Shown: one piece after another, positions 8,609-17,615 of the stretch
Layout of the letters: every line of letters begins with the position of its first letter
Numbering within the stretch: the first letter of the stretch is position 1
Assembly (NCBI RefSeq): GCF_006547065.1
Contig: NZ_CP041243.1
Location: 2,185,001 to 2,249,000 of the forward strand
Source of the DNA: Brevundimonas sp. M20
Lineage (GTDB): Bacteria > Pseudomonadota > Alphaproteobacteria > Caulobacterales > Caulobacteraceae
Length of the DNA: 64,000 bases
Reading direction: 5' to 3'
Notes under the pieces: model-generated
The model's input: the letters and a program-made list of their open reading frames with translations, nothing else
Told to the model about the DNA's origin: nothing
Database searches by the model: none
Program-made: the position numbers and the translations under genes

Positions 8609-9478
8609 TCAGCCCGGCGCTGCCGCCTTCTTACCGCGTGTAATCAGCACCCCGAACGCCGCCGCCAGCGGGAACATCAGCACGCCATAAACCGCGGCCG
8701 GCAGCGACATCTCCGGGTTCTGCAACACCGAGCGGGCGATCACGATGGCCAGCGTCGCATTGTGAAGCCCGACCTCGAAGGCGCTGGCGACCGCCTGCGG
8801 CCGCTCGATCTTCAGCAGGCTCGGGACCACGAACCCGATCCCCAGGCTCAGCACGCAGAAGGTCACCACGATCCCGGCCACCGCGCCGATATTGGCCATC
8901 AGCACATCGAACTGGGCGACCGCCGCGCCGATGATCACCAGCGTCAGGATCACCACCGAGGCCAGCCGCACCGGCTTGTCCATGGCGGCGGCGAAGCCGG
9001 GCTTCAGCCCCCGCACCAGCATTCCCAGCCCGACCGGCGCCAGCACGATCATGAAGACCTCGACCGTCTTGGCCAGTTGCAGACCCACCTGCCCCCCGTC
9101 CGGGTGCAGAACCGCCAGCGACAGGTTCACCACGATCGGCAGGGTCACCACAGCGATCACCGAATTGATCGCCGTCAGGCTGATGTTCAGAGCCACGTCG
9201 CCCCGGAACAGATGGCTGTAGAGATTGGCCGTGGTGCCGCCCGGCGAGGCCGCCAGCAACATCATCCCGACCGCCAGCACCGGCGGCAGCCGGAACAGCA
9301 GCACCAGCCCGAAACACACCAGCGGCAACAGGATCAGCTGACAGACCAACGCCACGGCCACGGCCTTCGGCCGCCGCCCGATCCGCACGAAATCCCCGGG
9401 CGTCAGGCTGAGCCCCAGCCCGAACATGATGATCCCCAGCGCGATCGGCAGACCGATGACGGTGATGGCTGAACCCAT
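8609..9478 (-). CDS. Bile acid:sodium symporter (BASS) family transporter
   Basis: This is a 289-residue integral membrane protein with about nine or ten hydrophobic segments. It fits the BASS/SBF family of sodium-coupled organic anion transporters. The conserved stretch LLAASPGGTTANLYSHLFRGDVALN and the later FEVGLHNATLAIVIA are family marks of the two crossover regions that bind sodium. It acts in the inner membrane. The natural substrate cannot be read from sequence; bacterial members move pantoate, pyruvate-like acids or sterol-like acids. It stands alone, divergent from the gamma-glutamyltransferase gene. Confidence 0.88.
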   Translation of the reverse strand: MGSAITVIGLPIALGIIMFGLGLSLTPGDFVRIGRRPKAVAVALVCQLILLPLVCFGLVLLFRLPPVLAVGMMLLAASPGGTTANLYSHLFRGDVALNISLTAINSVIAVVTLPIVVNLSLAVLHPDGGQVGLQLAKTVEVFMIVLAPVGLGMLVRGLKPGFAAAMDKPVRLASVVILTLVIIGAAVAQFDVLMANIGAVAGIVVTFCVLSLGIGFVVPSLLKIERPQAVASAFEVGLHNATLAIVIARSVLQNPEMSLPAAVYGVLMFPLAAAFGVLITRGKKAAAPG

Positions 9479-9698
9479 GATCCTGATCCCCCACGACGCT
9501 GTCCCGCGCCTCTTCGGGGATCAGCGTGTCACGTCCCGCGAAGCCCGCCAAGCGACGGCGCGTCGCACGCAAGCTTCCTTCTCCCCCTCAGGAAGGAGGA
9601 AGGCGTGATCCAGTCCGCGAGCACATCTACCCGACGAACGCCCTTCACAGCCGCGCTAGACCCGCTACGGTCCCCCGCAGATTTCGTGGAGTTCGCCC

Positions 9699-11543
9699 AT
9701 GCGTCGTCGCACCTTCCTGTCGTCCCTGCCCGCCGGGGCGCTGTTGGCCGGGAGCGGAATCGCCAACGCCCGGACCCCGCAGGCGACGCCGCAGGCTCCA
9801 GCCGGCTCCCCGCCCCGCCCCGCCCCGCGCCCTGATCCTTACGCCGGCATTGGCCCCGGCGACCGGATCACCGGACCGAAATTCGTGGGCCGCTCGACCG
9901 TCTGGGGCGCCAACGGCGCCGCCGCCACAGCCCATCCCCGCGCGACCCTGATCGGTATCGACACCCTGCGGCGCGGCGGTTCGGCCATCGACGCCGCCAT
10001 CGCCATCAACGCCGCGCTGGGCTTCCTCGAGCCCGTGGCCAACGGCATCGGCGGCGACGCCTTCTGCATGCTGTGGGACCCGGCCCAGCGGAAGGTCGTC
10101 GGTTTCAACGGCTCGGGCAACAGCCCGCGCGGTCTGTCACTGGAGACCGCGCGGTCGAAGGCTCGCCAAAATGGCCACCTGCCCTCCTACGGCGCGGTCA
10201 CCGTCAACGTCCCCGGCACGGTCGACGCCTGGTGGAGCGCCCACCAACGCTACGGCAAGCTGCCCTGGAAAGACGTCCTGCTGCCGGTGGCCGAGCTGTG
10301 CGAGGAGGGCGTGCCGGTCCCGCAGGTCATCGCCTATTACCTTGAGCGCAACATGGCCTCGTTCGACAGGTCGGCGGCGTTGATCGAGGAGAACGACAAC
10401 CGCAAGAAGGTCTATGCCCCCGGCGGCGAGACCCCCAAGGTCGGCCAGATGTTCGCCAACCCGGACCTTGGCCGGACCTATCGCCTGATCGCCGAGCACG
10501 GCCGCGACGCCTTCTATGACGGCCCCATCGCCGATGCGATCCAGGGCTATTTCCGCCGCATCGGCGGCTGGATGACCCGCGTCGATCTCGCCGCGCACCG
10601 CACGGAATGGGTCGAGCCGATCCAGACCAACTATCGCGGCGTCGACGTCTATGGCCTGGGGCCCAACACACAGGGCCTGTCGACCAACCAGATCCTCAAC
10701 ATCTGCGAACAGTTCGACCTCAAGGGCATGGGTTTCCAGTCCGCCGCCTCGATCCACCATCAGGCCGAGGCCAAGCGTCTGGCGTTCGAGGACAGGGCGA
10801 AATGGTTCGCCGACGACCGCTTCAGCCGCACCCCGGTCGAGTGGCTGAACTCCAAGGAATACGCCCGCCGGCGCGCCGCCCTGATCCGGCCGGACCGGGT
10901 CATGGACCGCGTCTTCCCCGGCGATGCGCCGACCCAGGGCGACACCACCTATTTCAGCGTCGCCGACAAGGACGGCATGATGGTCAGCTGGATCCAGTCG
11001 AACTACCGCGGCATGGGCTCCGGCCTCGTGGCCGACGACGGCGCGGGCAATACGCTGGGCTTCATGTTCCAGGACCGGGGCGAGCTGTTCGCCCTGACCG
11101 ACGGCCACCCGAACGTCTATGCCCCGGGCAAGCGGCCCTTCCACACCATCATCCCCGGCTTCGCCTGCAAGGACGGAAAGCCGTGGATGGCCATGGGCGT
11201 CATGGGCGGCGGAATGCAGCCTCAGGGACAGGCCCAGATCATCATCAACATGGTCGACTACGGCCTCGACCCGCAGGAGGCCGGCGACGCCCCCCGCTGG
11301 CAGCACTACGGCTCATCCGAGCCCACCGGCGAACTGGCCGAGGGCGTCGGGCGCCTGCATCTGGAAAGCGGCGTCCCCGCCGCCACCAAGGCGCAACTGG
11401 AGGCCATGGGCTGGACCCTCGGCCCGCCCGACGGCGGCTTCGGCGGCTACCAGAACGTGGTCATGCAGCAGAACCCGGGCGGCCGCTGGACCTACGGCGC
11501 GGCCACGGAGATGCGCAAGGACGGCATCGCGCTGGCGTATTAA
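9699..11543 (+). CDS. ggt: Gamma-glutamyltransferase, Tat-exported
   Basis: The enzyme cleaves gamma-glutamyl bonds of glutathione and related peptides in the periplasm. It has 614 residues, in the usual range. The N-terminus MRRRTFLSSLPAGALLAG has the twin-arginine export pattern, followed by a proline-rich linker (about 27-48). The autoprocessing nucleophile is Thr416 in the motif QGDTTYFSV, where most homologues have TTH. Substrate-binding motifs NYRGMGSG and the C-terminal GFGGYQ are present, and MGVMGGGMQPQ forms the glycine-rich loop. The precursor should split into a large and a small subunit before Thr416. It is monocistronic or read with the next small gene 12 bases downstream. Confidence 0.92.
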   Translation: MRRRTFLSSLPAGALLAGSGIANARTPQATPQAPAGSPPRPAPRPDPYAGIGPGDRITGPKFVGRSTVWGANGAAATAHPRATLIGIDTLRRGGSAIDAAIAINAALGFLEPVANGIGGDAFCMLWDPAQRKVVGFNGSGNSPRGLSLETARSKARQNGHLPSYGAVTVNVPGTVDAWWSAHQRYGKLPWKDVLLPVAELCEEGVPVPQVIAYYLERNMASFDRSAALIEENDNRKKVYAPGGETPKVGQMFANPDLGRTYRLIAEHGRDAFYDGPIADAIQGYFRRIGGWMTRVDLAAHRTEWVEPIQTNYRGVDVYGLGPNTQGLSTNQILNICEQFDLKGMGFQSAASIHHQAEAKRLAFEDRAKWFADDRFSRTPVEWLNSKEYARRRAALIRPDRVMDRVFPGDAPTQGDTTYFSVADKDGMMVSWIQSNYRGMGSGLVADDGAGNTLGFMFQDRGELFALTDGHPNVYAPGKRPFHTIIPGFACKDGKPWMAMGVMGGGMQPQGQAQIIINMVDYGLDPQEAGDAPRWQHYGSSEPTGELAEGVGRLHLESGVPAATKAQLEAMGWTLGPPDGGFGGYQNVVMQQNPGGRWTYGAATEMRKDGIALAY

Positions 11544-11555
11544 AGGACGAGGCGA

Positions 11556-11840
11556 ATGAAATATCTACAAGTCAGATGGATTCACTCGTGGCCAGACGAG
11601 CCGGTTCTTTATTACATGGAGATCGACGCCGATAGATGGGAGCGTAGAGGAGTAAGCATATTCGCTGACGGTACCGCAGCGTTCGCAGATGGTCATGAGA
11701 GCCATGGCCGCGAAGGGCTATGCCCCCTTCCCCTTCCATCAATAGATGTCATTGCGAGCGACCCCGAGTTCGAACCGGCAGAAGTCACCCGCGTCGAGTT
11801 CGAACAGGTTTGGGATCAGGCGAAGACAAGGCTTCGATAG
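11556..11840 (+). CDS. DUF6881 domain protein, orphan immunity-like gene
   Basis: The 94-residue protein begins MKYLQVRWIHSWPDEPVLYY and contains an acidic beta-sheet-like domain matching my memory of DUF6881, a family often found beside polymorphic toxins as an immunity protein. No toxin gene is visible on either side. The local base composition is lower in GC and richer in ATA, AGA-like and TTC/TAT codons than the neighbours, suggesting transfer. It starts 12 bases after ggt, so it may be read through from that gene. Confidence 0.7.
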   Translation: MKYLQVRWIHSWPDEPVLYYMEIDADRWERRGVSIFADGTAAFADGHESHGREGLCPLPLPSIDVIASDPEFEPAEVTRVEFEQVWDQAKTRLR

Positions 11841-12005
11841 ATCCAACCACACTGTCTGCTTTTGGCGACGTAGTTTGTCAGCCATCTTGAGATTCTGGCC
11901 GCATAGGCAGCACTTTGGCTGATCGCCTTACCGCGATTTCATCTTCCGCCGCGCATCCACGGCGACGCTTCGCCGCCTCTCCCCCGAACAACTCTCGGAG
12001 GGCGG

Positions 12006-12722
12006 ATGATGCCGGATGCGATCATGGCTTTGGTCGGGTGGCTCGGCGCGACGGCGGTCCTGGGCCTGATCGCGGCTGTGGCTCTGCGCGGCAAGGTGAA
12101 GTGGGGGTGGTTCCTCAGCGCCCTCGCGCTGATGTCCGCCTACGACGCCCTGCTGACCCGCGGCTACGGCCACATCCCCATCCACTTCTGGCCCTCGGAC
12201 TGGAATTGGGAGGGCAAGGTCATGGCCCTGATCCTGTCACTGGTCGTCGCCGTGGCCTTGGGCGCCCGCCGCTGCGGCCTGACGCTGAAACAGGACCGCA
12301 AGGGGCTGAAGGGCGCCCTGATCCTGTCTGGCGCCCTGATCGCCCTCTTCCTCGGCCTGGCCCTCTACTTCCCCGGTCAGGGGACCGACGCCGACACCCT
12401 CGCCTTCCAGCTGACCATGCCGGGGCTGGACGAGGAGGTCTTCTATCGCGGCGTCCTGCTGCTGATGCTGAACGAGGCTTTCGCCCGCCCCATGCGCATC
12501 CTCGGCGCGCCCATGGGCTGGGGCGCCCTGATCAGCTCCGTCGCCTTCGGTCTGGCCCACGCCCTCGGCTACAGCGACGGCGCCTTCACCTTCGACGCCA
12601 TGACCATGGCCCTGACGGGCGGTCCGGCCCTGCTGCTGGTCTGGCTGCGCGAGAAGACCGGCAGCCTGCTGCTCCCTGTGGTTATGCACAATTTCGCCAA
12701 CGCTATCTCCCTGCTGGTCTGA
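12006..12722 (+). CDS. CPBP family intramembrane glutamic endopeptidase
   Basis: This is a 238-residue membrane protein of the CPBP (CAAX protease and bacteriocin-processing, ABI) family. The three active-site motifs are present in order: EExxxR in DEEVFYRG, FxxxH in FGLAHA, and HxxxN in MHNFAN. About seven membrane segments are predicted by eye. Family members cut peptides within the membrane or confer bacteriocin resistance; the substrate here is unknown. The start ATGATG at 12006 follows CGGAGGGCGG. It stands 75 bases before the next gene on the same strand. Confidence 0.88.
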   Translation: MMPDAIMALVGWLGATAVLGLIAAVALRGKVKWGWFLSALALMSAYDALLTRGYGHIPIHFWPSDWNWEGKVMALILSLVVAVALGARRCGLTLKQDRKGLKGALILSGALIALFLGLALYFPGQGTDADTLAFQLTMPGLDEEVFYRGVLLLMLNEAFARPMRILGAPMGWGALISSVAFGLAHALGYSDGAFTFDAMTMALTGGPALLLVWLREKTGSLLLPVVMHNFANAISLLV

Positions 12723-12797
12723 CCGGCCACAGCGTCGCCATATTGGCCCCCGAGCGTACACACGCGCCGGTAGGGCGGCGCGATGACCGGAGGTTCC

Positions 12798-13589
12798 ATG
12801 ATCGCGCTTCTCGCCGCCGCCGGCTTGCTGGCGACACCCCCGGCCTGCGCCCCGGTCGACGGCGTCGAGGCCCTGTGGCGCGAGGACCTGCGCTTCATCG
12901 CCGTCGGTGAGATGCACGGCACGGTCGAGGCCCCCGCCGCCTTCGCCGATCTGGTCTGTCTGGCGCTGGAGAAGGGCCCGGTCACGGTGGCGCTGGAGTA
13001 TCCGGCGGCGATGCAGCCCACCTTCGACGCCTTCATGGCCGAGCCGGACGCCGACGCCGCCCGCGCCATCCTGCTGGCCTACCCGTACGGCCCCTTCCGC
13101 TATCACGACGGGCGCGGCAGCGAGGCGATGATGGCCATGTTCCAGCGCTTCCGGGCCCTGCATCAGGCAGGCGCCGACCTGAAGCTGTTGGCCTCCGTCC
13201 CCGACAGCCCCCGCGTCGAGGGCTTCACCCAGTCCCACGCCGAACTGGACCGCGCCCAGCTCTGGTCCGCCGCCGCCCGCGCGACGCCCGAGCGCCGGAT
13301 GATGATCTTCGTCGGCTCGATCCATGCCGGAAAGGCCCGCCGCGTCGGATCGGCCATCGGCCTGCCCGCCGCCGCCCATTTTCGCCCGGAGGAGGTTCTG
13401 TCCCTCTACGTCGCCTCAGACGGCGGCGAGGCGTGGAACTGCCGGGACGAGTGCGGTCCACACGCCATCACCTCGCTCGGTCTCGGCGACCGCCGCGGCG
13501 TCGTCATCGCGCCCGAGGCGGACGGGGCCTTCGACGGCTATCTCGCCGTCGGCCCGGCCACCGCCTCCCCGCCTGTCTCCCGTCCCTGA
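12798..13589 (+). CDS. Secreted protein with a GExHGT motif, first of a tandem pair
   Basis: The start is set at the ATG at 12798 because the ribosome site GGAGGT lies just before it; an ATG at 12783 is in frame. The 263-residue product has a signal peptide (MIALLAAAGLLATPPACA). Near residue 35 is VGEMHGTVEAP, followed by VTVALEYP, a pattern seen in the TraB/ChaN/erythromycin-esterase-like metal hydrolase folds. A C-terminal motif WNCRDECGPH suggests a disulfide or metal site. The family is not settled. It shares clear similarity with the next gene, 14 bases downstream. Confidence 0.75.
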   Translation: MIALLAAAGLLATPPACAPVDGVEALWREDLRFIAVGEMHGTVEAPAAFADLVCLALEKGPVTVALEYPAAMQPTFDAFMAEPDADAARAILLAYPYGPFRYHDGRGSEAMMAMFQRFRALHQAGADLKLLASVPDSPRVEGFTQSHAELDRAQLWSAAARATPERRMMIFVGSIHAGKARRVGSAIGLPAAAHFRPEEVLSLYVASDGGEAWNCRDECGPHAITSLGLGDRRGVVIAPEADGAFDGYLAVGPATASPPVSRP

Positions 13590-13603
13590 TGCAAGGCTGA
13601 ACC

Positions 13604-14461
13604 ATGCTCGAACTGCTCGCCGCCGCCGCCCTGTTCACAGCCCAGCCCACCGACCAGCCGAACACCCGACCCGACTGCGCCGCCCCAACCGGGACCGACG
13701 CCCTGCTGGCCCGGCCCGAGCGCATCCTCGTCATCCCCGACTGGCACGGCGCGGTCGAAATCCCCGCCGCCTTCCTCGGCATCGTCTGCGAGGCGGCGAA
13801 ACAGGGGCCCGTGACCATCGCGCTGGAAATGCCGGAGACCGAGCGTGTCCTGTTCCGCAACGCCCTGTCGGCCCCGACCGAGGAGGCCGCGCGGAACACC
13901 TTCCTCTACGGCGATTTCGGCAATCCGCGCAGCACCGACGGCCGCAACAGCCTGGCCATGCTGGACATGATGGTCGGCTTCTGGCGGCTGAAGGCGGCCG
14001 GGCATGACGTGGCCATCCATCCCTTCATGCCCGTCGAGTCGGTCATCCGGGGCCGGGATCAGGCCTGGTGGGAGCTGGAGATGGCCTACGGCATCAGCCG
14101 CGCCCTCGCGAACCGCCCGGAGGCCCGGGTTCTGGTCTTCGTCGGCGACCTGCACGCGCGCAAGACGGGCTATGAGCGCTTCCCGGACATCGGTACGCCC
14201 GCCGCGGGCCACCTGCACGCCTCGGACACCTTCACCCTGACCATCGCTAATCAGGGCGGCGCGACCTGGGACTGCGACCCGAACGGCTGCGGTCCTCAAA
14301 CCCGCCGGGGCCGCTACGACCCCGACGCGCGGGGCATCATCCTCGGCCCCGTCGAGGACGGCGCCTATGACGGCGTGCTGGCGGTGGGGCCGACCACGGC
14401 CTCACCGCCCGCCGCGCTGCAGGATCAGCCCGCCGTCACCTCGTCCGGCTCCAGCTCATAG
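13604..14461 (+). CDS. Secreted paralogue of the preceding gene with altered motif
   Basis: The 285-residue product has a weak signal peptide and aligns along its length with the previous protein: VIPDWHGAVEIP replaces VGEMHGTVEAP, VTIALEMP replaces VTVALEYP, WDCDPNGCGPQ replaces WNCRDECGPH, and both end with VGPxTASPP. Thus the conserved Glu before the His is lost here but the His is kept. The pair is probably a tandem duplication. The 3' end overlaps the convergent hslO stop by 37 bases. Confidence 0.75.
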   Translation: MLELLAAAALFTAQPTDQPNTRPDCAAPTGTDALLARPERILVIPDWHGAVEIPAAFLGIVCEAAKQGPVTIALEMPETERVLFRNALSAPTEEAARNTFLYGDFGNPRSTDGRNSLAMLDMMVGFWRLKAAGHDVAIHPFMPVESVIRGRDQAWWELEMAYGISRALANRPEARVLVFVGDLHARKTGYERFPDIGTPAAGHLHASDTFTLTIANQGGATWDCDPNGCGPQTRRGRYDPDARGIILGPVEDGAYDGVLAVGPTTASPPAALQDQPAVTSSGSSS

Positions 14462-15345
14462 ACCGTCGCGCAGTATTCGCAGGTCACGCGTATCTTGCCG
14501 TCAGGCTCGATCATGTCCGCCCGTTCGTCCGGTCCGAACGAGGCCAGCACCGAGCTGATCCGGTCCTTTGAGCACCGGCACTGGGCCTGAAGCGCCTTGG
14601 CGCCCTCCAGCCGCACCCCATCCTCGTGGAACAGGCGGAACAGAAGGATGTCCGGCGTGATGGTCGGGTCGATCAGTTCGTCGTCCGCCAGCGTCTGGAA
14701 CAGCGCCCGCGTGCGGTCCCAGACCTCCTCGGTCGAGCCGCGCGTCTCGTCACCCGCGATCAGCTGGATCAGCGCCCCGCCCGCGCGCCATTGCGACCCG
14801 GCCTCGGTCTCCACCGAGCCGACGGCCAGACGCACCTTGGTCGGGATCTGCTCCGACTGCTGGAAATAGTGTTCGGCGGCCAGCGACAGGCTTTCACCCT
14901 CGATCGGGGTGATGCCCTGGGTGCGCTCGAAGTCCGGACCGCGATCCAGCGTCATCACGAACACGCCTTCGCCCAGCAGGGTTTTGGCGCCCGGACGCGC
15001 GAAGCCCTGCGACGCCGCCGCGACCTCCTCCGGATCGAACCGGCAATAGCCGCGCAGATGCCCGTCGGTGCCGTAATCGGCCACGACGTAGCGCACCGGG
15101 CCGTTGCCCTGCGCCTGCACCAGCAGTCGCCCCTCGAACTTCAGGCTCGACCCGATCAGGGCCGCCAGCGCGCAGGCCTCGCCCAGCAGGGCCGCCACGG
15201 GCTCCGGATAGGCGTGGGCCGACAGGATGGTGTCGATGGTCTCGCCCAGACGCACCAGACGACCGCGCACGGGCCAGCCCTCGATCTGGAAGGCGGCCGC
15301 CAGATCGTCAGAAGGCACGGAATGGGTATGCGCGTGATCGGTCAC
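14425..15345 (-). CDS. hslO: Hsp33 redox-regulated chaperone HslO
   Basis: Hsp33 is a cytoplasmic holdase switched on by oxidation. The 306-residue length fits. The C-terminal zinc site shows CRCSK (the CxC pair) and CEYC (the CxxC pair), whose oxidation releases zinc and unfolds the linker. The N-terminal substrate domain includes the phrases ACALAALIGSSLKFEG and GYCRFDPEEV. The start is a GTG at 15345. It stands alone, divergent from the dehydrogenase gene. Confidence 0.94.
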   Translation of the reverse strand: MTDHAHTHSVPSDDLAAAFQIEGWPVRGRLVRLGETIDTILSAHAYPEPVAALLGEACALAALIGSSLKFEGRLLVQAQGNGPVRYVVADYGTDGHLRGYCRFDPEEVAAASQGFARPGAKTLLGEGVFVMTLDRGPDFERTQGITPIEGESLSLAAEHYFQQSEQIPTKVRLAVGSVETEAGSQWRAGGALIQLIAGDETRGSTEEVWDRTRALFQTLADDELIDPTITPDILLFRLFHEDGVRLEGAKALQAQCRCSKDRISSVLASFGPDERADMIEPDGKIRVTCEYCATVYELEPDEVTAG

Positions 15346-15467
15346 GGCGGTCCTCGGTCATGAATACGAAGGCGGCTAGATAGGGGGCCGAAGGGGCGAT
15401 GATAAGGCCCCCTCCCGCGCCCGGCGTCTGCGGGTATAGTCGATGACAAACTCCAGGCGGTGATTTG

Positions 15468-16874
15468 ATGTCCAGAGCCCACCTCAAACCGTTGAACAAG
15501 CAGACGATTGTGATCACGGGGGCGACCTCGGGAATCGGTCTGGCGGTGTCCCGTCGGGCGGCCCGGGCCGGGGCCTGCGTCTTCCTGATCGCGCGCGGCG
15601 AAAAGGATCTGGCCGCCCTGTGCGAGGAGCTTCAGGCCACCGGCGCCCGCGCCGCCTTCGCCGTCGCCGATGTCGCCGACCCCGACGCCCTGGCCGAGGC
15701 CGCCGACAAATGCCGCCGCCTGTTCGGCGGTTTCGACACCTGGATCAACAATGCGGGCGTCTCCATCTTCGGCCCGATCCGCGAGACGACCCTGGCCGAC
15801 CAGCGCCGCCTGTTCGAGACCAACTACTGGGGCGTGGTGAACGGCTCCATCCTCGCCGCCGAGCGCCTGCGCGACCGGCCGTGGGGCGGGGCGATCATCA
15901 ACGTTGGTTCCATCCTGTCCGACGCCCCCCTGCCCGTCCAGGGCGTCTATTCGGCGTCCAAACATGCCGTGAAGGGCTTCACCAACGCCCTGCGGATGGA
16001 GCTGATCCGTGATAACGCCCCGGTCAGCCTGACGCTGGTCAAGCCCGCCGCGCTGGACACGCCCTACAGCAAGCACGCCCGCAACCTGACCGGCTATGCG
16101 GTCCATAACCCCCAGCCGGTCTATGCGACCCGGGTGGCGGCCGACACCATCCTGTACTGCGCTACCCATCCGATCCGCGAGATCACGGTCGGCGGCGGAG
16201 GCCGTCTCATCGCTGGCCTGTACAGCCTCCTGCCCGGCGTGGCGGAACCTCTTCTCGCGCGGTTCGCTCCCTCCCTGATGCGGGACAGGGGTTCCGCCTA
16301 TGCGCCGGACGACGACGGGCTCTACGACCCGACCGAAGACGGCCTCGATGAAGAGGTTCATTATCCGATGGTTCGCCAGTTTTCCGCCCTCGCCGAAGTT
16401 CGCAAACATCCCGGCATCGCCGCCGGTGTCGTGGCGGTTCTGGCCGGCGTCGGTCTCGCCACCCTGCTGCTGAACCAGCGCACCGGCCCCACACGCCTCG
16501 AGGCGTTCCGCGGGCGCTTCAAGTCGCGCGGCGGCGCGGACTTCGACGGCCTGCGCGGTCGCTTCGACGACATCGCCGAAACCGTCCGTCACAGCCTCAG
16601 CGACGCCGGCGCCCGCGCCCAGCACTTCACCGATGACGCCCGCGACAAGGGCGGCCGCTGGTGGGACAAGACTCAAAAATCCTCGCGCAAGGCCCTGAAA
16701 AAGCAAGGCAAGGCCGCGCGCCGCTATGCCGAGGACGTGGGGGACTACGCCAGGACCCATGCGAAGGAAGGCGGCGCCCTGCTGGCGCTGGCCACGATCG
16801 CCGCCGCCGTCGGCGCCGCCGCCCTCGACGCCCGCCGTCCCGACAGCCGCTTGCGCAACATCGGGCGGTTCTAG
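15468..16874 (+). CDS. Short-chain dehydrogenase with a C-terminal membrane tail
   Basis: The first 270 residues are a classical SDR oxidoreductase: TGATSGIG cofactor loop near residue 20, NNAG, a catalytic serine in NVGSIL and YSASK with the Tyr/Lys pair. Substrate is unknown. Unusually the protein continues to 468 residues. The tail has hydrophobic segments near 325-345 (GVVAVLAGVGLATLLL) and near 435-455 (ALLALATIAAAVGAAAL) separated by a basic, polar region, so it is probably anchored to the membrane. The ATG at 15468 is preceded by a TTG that could also start. Confidence 0.85.
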   Translation: MSRAHLKPLNKQTIVITGATSGIGLAVSRRAARAGACVFLIARGEKDLAALCEELQATGARAAFAVADVADPDALAEAADKCRRLFGGFDTWINNAGVSIFGPIRETTLADQRRLFETNYWGVVNGSILAAERLRDRPWGGAIINVGSILSDAPLPVQGVYSASKHAVKGFTNALRMELIRDNAPVSLTLVKPAALDTPYSKHARNLTGYAVHNPQPVYATRVAADTILYCATHPIREITVGGGGRLIAGLYSLLPGVAEPLLARFAPSLMRDRGSAYAPDDDGLYDPTEDGLDEEVHYPMVRQFSALAEVRKHPGIAAGVVAVLAGVGLATLLLNQRTGPTRLEAFRGRFKSRGGADFDGLRGRFDDIAETVRHSLSDAGARAQHFTDDARDKGGRWWDKTQKSSRKALKKQGKAARRYAEDVGDYARTHAKEGGALLALATIAAAVGAAALDARRPDSRLRNIGRF

Positions 16875-16904
16875 GGGCGCTACGCACGAGCCTACGACCG
16901 AACT

Positions 16905-17112
16905 CTCACCTCCCCATCGCCCTCTTCAAGGCGATGGGGAGGACAGATCGGCGTCTTCGCCGATCTGGAGGGGGCGACGCAGGCGTTCGAAAATGGCCCG
17001 CCTATACCGATTTTGAGGCGTCTTCTTCCGATACCGAGCCGCCCTCTCCTGATCGACGCTGGCGCGCCGATCTGTCCTCTCCATTCGCTTGAGGGCGAAT
17101 GGAGAGGTGAAC
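16905..17112. repeat. Intergenic inverted-repeat element with three hairpins
   Basis: Between the dehydrogenase and a damaged small gene lies a palindrome-rich stretch. Hairpin one pairs CCTCCCCATCGCC with GGCGATGGGGAGG (16909-16942). Hairpin two pairs CAGATCGGCG with CGCCGATCTG (16944-16967). A third pairs CCTCTCCATTCGC with GCGAATGGAGAGG (about 17077-17107). The outer ends, CACCTCC and GGAGAGGTGA, are themselves inverted. The look matches dispersed extragenic elements of Caulobacterales. No open frame of note is present. Confidence 0.6.
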
Positions 17113-17167
17113 GGTCACTGCCTCCATACGTCCAATACTGACGCATCGGCATGCGATCCTGTCCGAC

Positions 17168-17484
17168 ATGGACCTCGCCGCCCGCCTTTGTGACGAACGC
17201 GCCGACCTGCGGGCGATACACCGCCATGCCCTGACGCAGCAGGCCATGGCCGCCGTGAACGCAACGCCCGTCGCCTGCGCCGGTGGCGCCGCCTCATCAT
17301 CAAATGCCTGCGCGCCCTGCGCTATATCGCCCGGATCGAGGCCGGTCGGGCGCAGGACGATCCGTCCTGTTCGCACCCGCTTTTTTCTGACTCACCGGCA
17401 AAAAGTCACCCGCCGCCCGCGCCTGTCATCAACCCGGATTTAAACCGCCGCCGCACCTTGCGCGAACACCGCCGACGACGATGA
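17168..17484 (+). pseudogene. Small basic protein gene, apparently frameshifted
   Basis: An ATG at 17168 opens a plausible frame (MDLAARLCDERADLRAIHRH to ALTQQAMAA). About 80 bases on, near 17245-17255, protein-like sequence moves to the minus-one frame: RRLRRWRRLIIKCLRALRYI, ARIEAGRAQDD, PVINPDLNRRRTLREH, then a TGA at 17482-17484. The original frame continues with low-quality serine- and cysteine-rich sequence. Loss of one base would explain this. If repaired, the gene would code about 105 residues, helical and very basic. It could be a true pseudogene, a sequencing error, or chance; I favour a broken gene. Confidence 0.45.
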
Positions 17485-17515
17485 AGCGGCTCCGAAACCC
17501 CGAATTCCCCCACCA

Positions 17516-17615
17516 GTTCACCTCCCCATCGTCCCTTCGAGGCGATGCACGCTCCCCCTTTGCTTTCGTTATCCTCCGGCAAGCCGCGCAGCGGCGCAGA
17601 CCGGGGGATGACGAA
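17516..17615. repeat. Dispersed intergenic repeat remnants before serB-serA
   Basis: The stretch TTCACCTCCCCATCG at 17516-17530 repeats the edge of the element at 16905. A second palindromic unit runs from TTCGTTATCCTCCGG (17565) to CCGGGGGATGACGAA (17601-17615), with GCCGCGCAGCGGC in the centre. Such arrays are common between genes in this group. No gene is seen from 17485 to 17731; the remaining 115 bases presumably hold the serB-serA promoter. Confidence 0.5.

Noticed and set aside
9479..9698. Short frames between the BASS transporter and ggt
   Set aside because: Proline- and arginine-rich shadows; the region holds a CTTCC/GGAAGG hairpin and presumably two promoters.
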